Shown here piece after piece: positions 59,096 to 64,000 of a stretch of 64,000 bases of DNA (the stretch's first letter is position 1; each line of letters begins with the position of its first letter). The stretch covers positions 44,295,646 to 44,359,645 of the forward strand of contig CM039508.1 of NCBI GenBank assembly GCA_022432975.1, read 5' to 3'. A model generated the notes under the pieces. The model worked only from the letters and a program-made list of their open reading frames with translations. It was not told where the DNA came from and made no database searches. Position numbers and translations under genes: made by a program. This DNA is from Begonia masoniana. Its lineage: Eukaryota > Streptophyta > Magnoliopsida > Cucurbitales > Begoniaceae.

Positions 59096-59665
59096 CTACA
59101 GTAACAAGCCAGTTTGCCTCGGGTCACATTGACGAGCCGAGCCGAGCTCGGCCATTCGGGCTCGCGAGCCATCGATGACCGGGCTCAACAAGCTTGCTCA
59201 CAAGCTGGCTCGGTCAATCCCAGCTCGGGGCCCTAAGCAGCTGAGTCATCTATGATGCCCGACAATTGGCAGTCTCCGACGGCTCGATCAAGCCCAACTC
59301 CGATGCTCTTTCCGATGCCCAGGTCAGGCCGTTGGGGTCCTCTCCGGTGCCAAGCTCAAGGCCCTCTCCGACGCCTTGACAGCGGACATGGACAGCCCCA
59401 TCTTCGTCTTCCTTCGACATCTACCGACGACAATGAGTACGACCATCTTCAGATCTTCTTCATCCAACCCGAGTTGCCGCCCACCGAGCACAAGATCAAT
59501 AAAATTTTTTGCGAACCAGTTGGTGTCCCGGTGATTGCAAACAAGATCGATGAACCCTAAGCTTAAATTTAAACTCGTCGTTCTCATCGCCACCTGAGAG
59601 TGAGGCGATGGTTTGCCCTAAAGGATGCGATCAATTGCTCCGTAGGAGTGAAAATTTGCCCCAAA
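59096..59665. other. GC-rich repeat-like DNA right of the array
   Basis: Continues the GAGC/GCTCGGC-rich landing-site sequence to about 59235, then unremarkable sequence up to the solo LTR. An open frame of 102 codons (59252-59560) has no recognisable motif and is not called as a gene. Confidence 0.4.
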
Positions 59666-62058
59666 TGTAACGCCCCAAGTCCTCAGACTCGGTTTGTTAC
59701 TCGGGACATGAACTCGTATGAAAGCTTAAGGAGAGAAAACTACATATATTTTATTCTTTTAAAACTAAACTAATAACTCTCCTTTGTAAGACTTCAACTT
59801 TGCAGCGGAAAAACTCATCAATGACTTCGTCCATGAAAATGCATACAAATTCAGAGTACAGACTCAAGAGCGAAGTGGCTCCCTACCGTTCATCGGTAGG
59901 ATATTAAGGAAATGGCAGAAGTCAGGTTCATCTGCCGATGGAGTCAACGGAGGAGCAGGGGATAAAACAGAAAGCTCCTACCGATGGTCACTGACCTATC
60001 ACGTGCCTCATTGAACTTTGCCCATTCACTAGACGACAAAACATTTCTTACATCTGCCGATGACGTGTATTAATGAAAACATTGTTTCTTCTGCCGATGA
60101 CGTGTACCAGCAAGAAACATTATTTCTTCTACCGATAGCTAAACGACAAGGTTTCTACATACTTCTACCGGCGACGTGTACTAATTAGAGACATACTTCC
60201 TCTACCGATCACACACCTTCTGCCGATGACGTCAGCCGGAAGATAAACTTAACATCTAGCACATCTCCTGCCGATGACGCCAGCCGGAAGATGAGCATAC
60301 TATTTAACACATCTTCTGCCGATGGCGTCGGCTAGAAGCTTAACACTACTTTTATACATCTCTTAAACACAATCCATTCAGAATACACATAGCGGAAGAC
60401 TCAATAACATATAATCTCTTCATGGTTTCTTAGTTATCCTCAAAAGTAAGGAACTCATTCAAACAGGTCTTGAATCTTATACTTAAGGTAAACCTACCAT
60501 AATTAAACCTCAGTATTCATAAACATACTAGAAACATAGGAGCATAACCAGGGGTCTTATTTCGCCATCCAGCCACAGACCTCACCCTCTATGCACCTTC
60601 CAGCAACCAAGCTTAAACACCTTCATCTGCTTTGAAATCCTCACCTGAATATTCTTCACCTACATCATGAGGTCAAACTATAAGCCTAATGCTTAGTAAG
60701 GAATGCAATACTATCACGAATGCATGAATGCATAATTCAGAGAAAACATGGTCATGAGTCTTTTCTTGTTCATAATCATTGTTCCATGTTCATTATTCAT
60801 ATCATAGTTCATATCACTGAACCATATCCATCATTCATATCTTGGTTCATATCACTGAACCATATTTATCATTCATATCTTGGTTCATATCACTGAACCA
60901 TATTTATCATTCATATCATTGTTCATGTTGCGTGGGATGAGAGAGGATTTGTGCCGGTAAAGGGGGTTCGACAGTGAGTTTGATCATGGTCCCTACTGCG
61001 GGTCGTATTCATATGTCCTACTGCGGACTGTGACATACGCCGAACCGCCCCCAACCCCCACTCAACCACGTTGTAGGGATTTTTATCATCTTATCTTATT
61101 CATGAGAGAAAACATGCACTTAAAACATTTTCATATGCTTGAGAAGAAAACATGATACATGACATGGACATTCTTAAACCATCGGGCTACGACAGAGAAT
61201 ATACCAGAACAGACAATTTCATAATCATCATCAAATCATCACATAACATAGATCTAGATATCCATACTCATTTAGACAGTAAACATTCAATAACAACCTA
61301 ATACTCTCGAGATGTAGGGCCCTATTAGCCGGAAATCTTAGTACATTCACTTACCTGGATTCCTTAGCAACTTGAATCACTTTCTCTTCAACTTCTTCAC
61401 CTAACACATTTCACATTACAGTAGTTAAATAAAGTCCTAAAGTTCTAATCATAGATCATCCTAGAACCTAATAGTTAGAGTCACCCCCGAATCCATAGTC
61501 TAAAGCTCTGTGCAGAATCTGAAATCCAAAATAGAACAAAGGGAGTTCCACTGTTGATTAAATCTGAGTTAGGTTACTTAAAATGACCAGAATCTATTCG
61601 GGTTGACATTACTACTCTCGGATTCTAAAATGTTCTAGAACGACACGGCCATTGATAAATTCCAAGTTCAAATGCTGAGCTGAAAACAGAGCTGATAAAC
61701 TAACAGATAGCTACATTGTCTATTGCATACCTCGGGCACGAGCTCGCAGAGAAAATGCAGGCTGAAACCAGTCGTCGGTGAGGGAGAACACCGGCAACAG
61801 AGAGCAGGTGCTCGGGAGAGAAGAAATCACCGAGAGAAGGGGTGTCGGCTACAGTGGGGTTTAAATGAGATTTAAGGTTTCTTTTTTTCTATTTATACTT
61901 AATCCATCAATCTAAATTACAAATCTGCCACCCAACCTAGTTTTACTCAACTTGTAATAAATTTGTCTCAACATCAAAATTTAAATCGTGAAGATTAAAT
62001 AAAAGGGTGATAATTAAAATGGTCAGAAAATCACCTGGCCGAAATGTCGGGTGTTACA
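59666..62058 (-). mobile_element. solo LTR of the element 1 family, minus strand (2393 bp)
   Basis: On the minus strand it starts TGTAACACCCGACATTTCGG, identical to the element 1 LTR, and ends GGGGCGTTACA. A perfect 5-bp duplication CCAAA flanks it (59661-59665 and 62059-62063). It shares the body of the element 1 LTR but has a different and shorter TGACGTCA-type region (60050-60330). Confidence 0.94.
60803..60930. repeat. 38-bp tandem repeat, about three copies
   Basis: Units with TCTTGGTTCATATCACTGAA recur at 38-bp spacing (for example 60841 and 60879). Part of the solo LTR. Confidence 0.8.
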
Positions 62059-62063
62059 CCAAA

Positions 62064-62455
62064 GGCCATCAGTCGTCCCACAGGGGCGAACAATCGCCTA
62101 AGGGTGAAAGTTCACTCCTGGGCGAACTTTTTACCAAAATTCCAGTGAAGGGGCCGATTGCTCGCACCTTGAGGGTCGAACAATAGCCGGCACTGTTCAT
62201 GTGAACAGTACAAGACTGTTCACATGAATAGTGTACTTTACTGTTCATGTGAACAGTGAAAGTTACTGTTCATGTGAATAGTGCCCCCAAAAAATGTTTT
62301 AATTAAATTCTATGAAATTAAAAAAAAAAAAAAGTTTACACGTTTTGAGTCCTTTTAAAGATGTACAGTATTTTCAAAGTATTTTAACGAACAGTTTAGT
62401 TAGTGACGTCCGAATTATCAATATAGATAATAGGTGAAATTCTACTTATTTAATA
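62064..62455. other. sequence between the solo LTR and the hAT transposase
   Basis: The first part (GGGGCGAACAATCGCC, CTCCTGGGCGAAC) is repeat-like. A cluster of four hairpin motifs is at 62192-62283, then an A-run and AT-rich DNA. No gene. Confidence 0.45.
62192..62283. repeat. four CTGTTCATGTGAACAG-type hairpin motifs
   Basis: Near-palindromic motifs (8-bp arms ACTGTTCA/TGAACAGT around TG) occur four times in 92 bp, one in the inverted sense (CTGTTCACATGAATAG). Such motifs are common near the ends of plant repeats; no function is claimed. Confidence 0.8.
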
Positions 62456-62682
62456 TTGAAAAATACTAGGCCATATTGGCAAGTTATTTGTGTTTTTATT
62501 AGTGAGAAAACACAATGTATTAATTTTTATAAATCTAGTTGCGAAGTAGCTAGTATATTTCTTGATTTTTTAAAACCATTTTATGATGCTACAAATGAAT
62601 GTTCAGGAATTTATTATCTCACTTCTCATCTTGTTCTCCCAATTTTTATAAACTTAACGGGTAATTTTGCACAATATCGACA

Positions 62683-63688
62683 TAGGGGTGGGCACGGGCC
62701 GGTTCAGTCCGGTCCCGAGCCCAGACTGAAACCGGACCGAGTCTTCGGGAAATTTTTCCCGAAGACCGGAACCGGCCCTGGGAGGAACCTGGACCGGACC
62801 AAAAATTTGGTCCGGTCCCGGTTTCTCCTACCCTAATATTTTTTTTTTTAAGTTGTTAATTTATAAATTTTCCACCCTAATATTCGCAGCAAAATCGAGC
62901 CCTACTCTGTGAGTGAGGAGAGAGGCCCGATGACCAGCCGACGACCAGGCGAAGACAGGCGAGGCGAGGCGTCGGGAGGGATTCTGCGAGTGCTGCTCTC
63001 AGCTTCTCGGCTTGGTTTTGATTTGCGACGCTATTTTCTCATAAATGAGTTTGTTTTCTTGTTGAGTTTGTCACTGAACTCTGCAAATGAAGCTCCTCTA
63101 CTCTTCTTTGTTTGTGTTCGTCTTTGTGAATTTGATCTCTGCAAAAAAATCTTTAATTTTTTTTTTCGTTTTTTTTTGTTTTATCGAATCACTATTTTAC
63201 TGGTAGAAATTTTTCTTCCTTTCCATTTTCTTTCCTCTCCGAGAGTTCCATTTGAACTTTATTTCGTCTTCCATTAATGATTTTTTTTATGCAGTAGAAC
63301 AAAATTTGGGTCCGTGGAAGAACAAAATTATGGAGGCTACGCAAGCCCCTACACCTGCAAACAATGACCCTCAGAACAAGCTTGTGTTGGCAGCTAATAC
63401 AACGAGGTCGGGAAGTGGGAGGGCGAATTCGAGAGTCGGGTAACTCCTGGAACTTGGAAGGCTGGAACTGATGAGTCTTTAAGTTCGGTCCACCGGTCCG
63501 GTCCCGGTTCTTCGGGATTTCAGACACTGGAACCTGGACCGGACCAAAGGACCTCGGTTCCAAGGGCTTTGGACCGAAGACAGGACCGCGGTCCCTCAAA
63601 TAGGGACCAAACCCGGACCGAAACCACCGGTCTGGTCCGGTTCTCGGTTCTCGGTTCTCGGTCCACGGTCTGGTCCTGCCCACCCCTA
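62683..63688 (+). mobile_element. non-autonomous hAT element (1006 bp) inside the hAT transposase
   Basis: Perfect 12-bp terminal inverted repeats TAGGGGTGGGCA and a perfect 8-bp target duplication TATCGACA (62675-62682 and 63689-63696). Subterminal CCGGACCGG and GGTTCTCGG repeats are typical of hAT ends. It lacks transposase apart from a short first-exon remnant. Confidence 0.95.
63330..63443 (+). pseudogene. hAT first-exon remnant in the non-autonomous element
   Basis: A 37-codon frame (MEATQAPTPANNDPQ...) resembles the low-complexity N-terminus that precedes the BED zinc finger in plant hAT transposases. It stops right before the right subterminal repeats, consistent with an internal deletion derivative. 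Confidence 0.4.
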
Positions 63689-64000
63689 TATCGACATATA
63701 GATGAATTTAAAGATATACTTAATAAAACAAAAATAAAATTTAAAAAATATTGACTTAACATTCCTCATACTTTTTGTTATGCATGTATAATGGATTCTA
63801 GATATAAGTTAAGAGAAATATATCTCATTGTTAATAAAATTTTTAATAATTTACAAACTTCTTCTTTATTTTCTATAGATCAAATAACACATGGAAGTTT
63901 ATATTCTTCTTATGAATCTAAATATTCTAATGTTAGTCATTCACGTGTTTCTTCACATGTTAGCTCAAGTAGTGGTGGTGGAAATATTGTACGTTCACAA

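Larger units (their letters stand above)
62456..64000 (+). pseudogene. hAT-family transposase (RICESLEEPER-like), interrupted, runs off the window
   Basis: 62456-62682 encodes part of the transposase (FLDFLKPFYDATNECSG, YYLTSHLVLP). The reading resumes in frame after the inserted element and one copy of its 8-bp duplication, from 63697 (HIDEFKDILNKTKIKFKKY). A TGA at 63752-63754 sits where the family has Trp (KYW), a G-to-A change. The frame is then open to the window end (LNIPHTFCYACIMDSRYKLR...), the conserved core before the dimerisation domain. The N-terminal BED finger is not seen. It is a dead or domesticated-then-broken transposase. Confidence 0.85.

Noticed and set aside
59252..59560. 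102-codon open frame rich in Pro and Arg
   Set aside because: GC-rich composition alone can keep it open; no motif and no sign of splice or start context.
63192..63683. 163-codon minus-strand open frame rich in Arg, Gly and Pro
   Set aside because: It is a translation of the subterminal CCGGACC repeats of the non-autonomous hAT.

Overview
This window is nuclear DNA from a flowering plant, very probably a eudicot. The evidence is a two-exon LRR-XII (EFR/XA21-type) receptor kinase, P-class PPR sequences, a plant-type MSRB remnant, chromodomain Ty3/gypsy elements of the Tekay/Del type primed by initiator Met-tRNA, a Pack-MULE and hAT elements. There is no bacterial-style gene organisation. By my boundaries, roughly 70% of the window is transposable-element DNA. 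Only one host gene looks intact, the receptor kinase at 21507-24701 on the minus strand.

Layout. 1-10570 holds two nested Tekay-type elements: element 1 (plus strand, gag-pol plus a complete 3' LTR ending at 6716) sits inside the gag of element 2 (minus strand, 5' LTR 7962-10570). 10571-30391 is a host segment. It carries an MSRB pseudogene, a degraded receptor kinase (copy E) broken by a probable Copia solo LTR, a foldback element, PPR pseudogene 1, three receptor-kinase copies in tandem (A broken, B hybrid and frameshifted, C intact), a Pack-MULE, and PPR pseudogene 2. The order kinase - intergenic - PPR recurs, so this is a tandemly duplicated receptor/PPR block. 30392-44523 is an old minus-strand Copia-like solo LTR that received a complete Tekay-type element (element 3, 30719-40559) and a gypsy-type solo LTR (41111-43577). 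44524-46398 is a fourth broken receptor kinase (copy D).

46489-59095 is the most unusual part: an LTR-internal-LTR-internal-LTR array of one non-autonomous retrotransposon, bounded by a single perfect 5-bp duplication (CTACA). Each internal region encodes a gag-like domain fused to a long unrecognised extension with a duplicated module, and has no protease, RT, RNase H or integrase. 59666-62058 is a minus-strand solo LTR of the element-1 family with a perfect CCAAA duplication. The window ends in a broken hAT transposase (62456-64000) interrupted by a second, non-autonomous hAT (62683-63688, 8-bp duplication TATCGACA).

How the parts relate. The receptor-kinase cluster evolves by unequal crossing-over, and copy B is a visible hybrid. 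Transposons fill the spaces between duplicated blocks. Most retrotransposon genes are killed by in-frame stops, several at codons consistent with C-to-T decay. The LTRs of the two Tekay-type families carry arrays of the bZIP-type palindrome TGACGTCA. Near-identity in the 46-59 kb array and single-base indels there and in copy B mean an assembly artefact must be excluded before those two regions are interpreted biologically.
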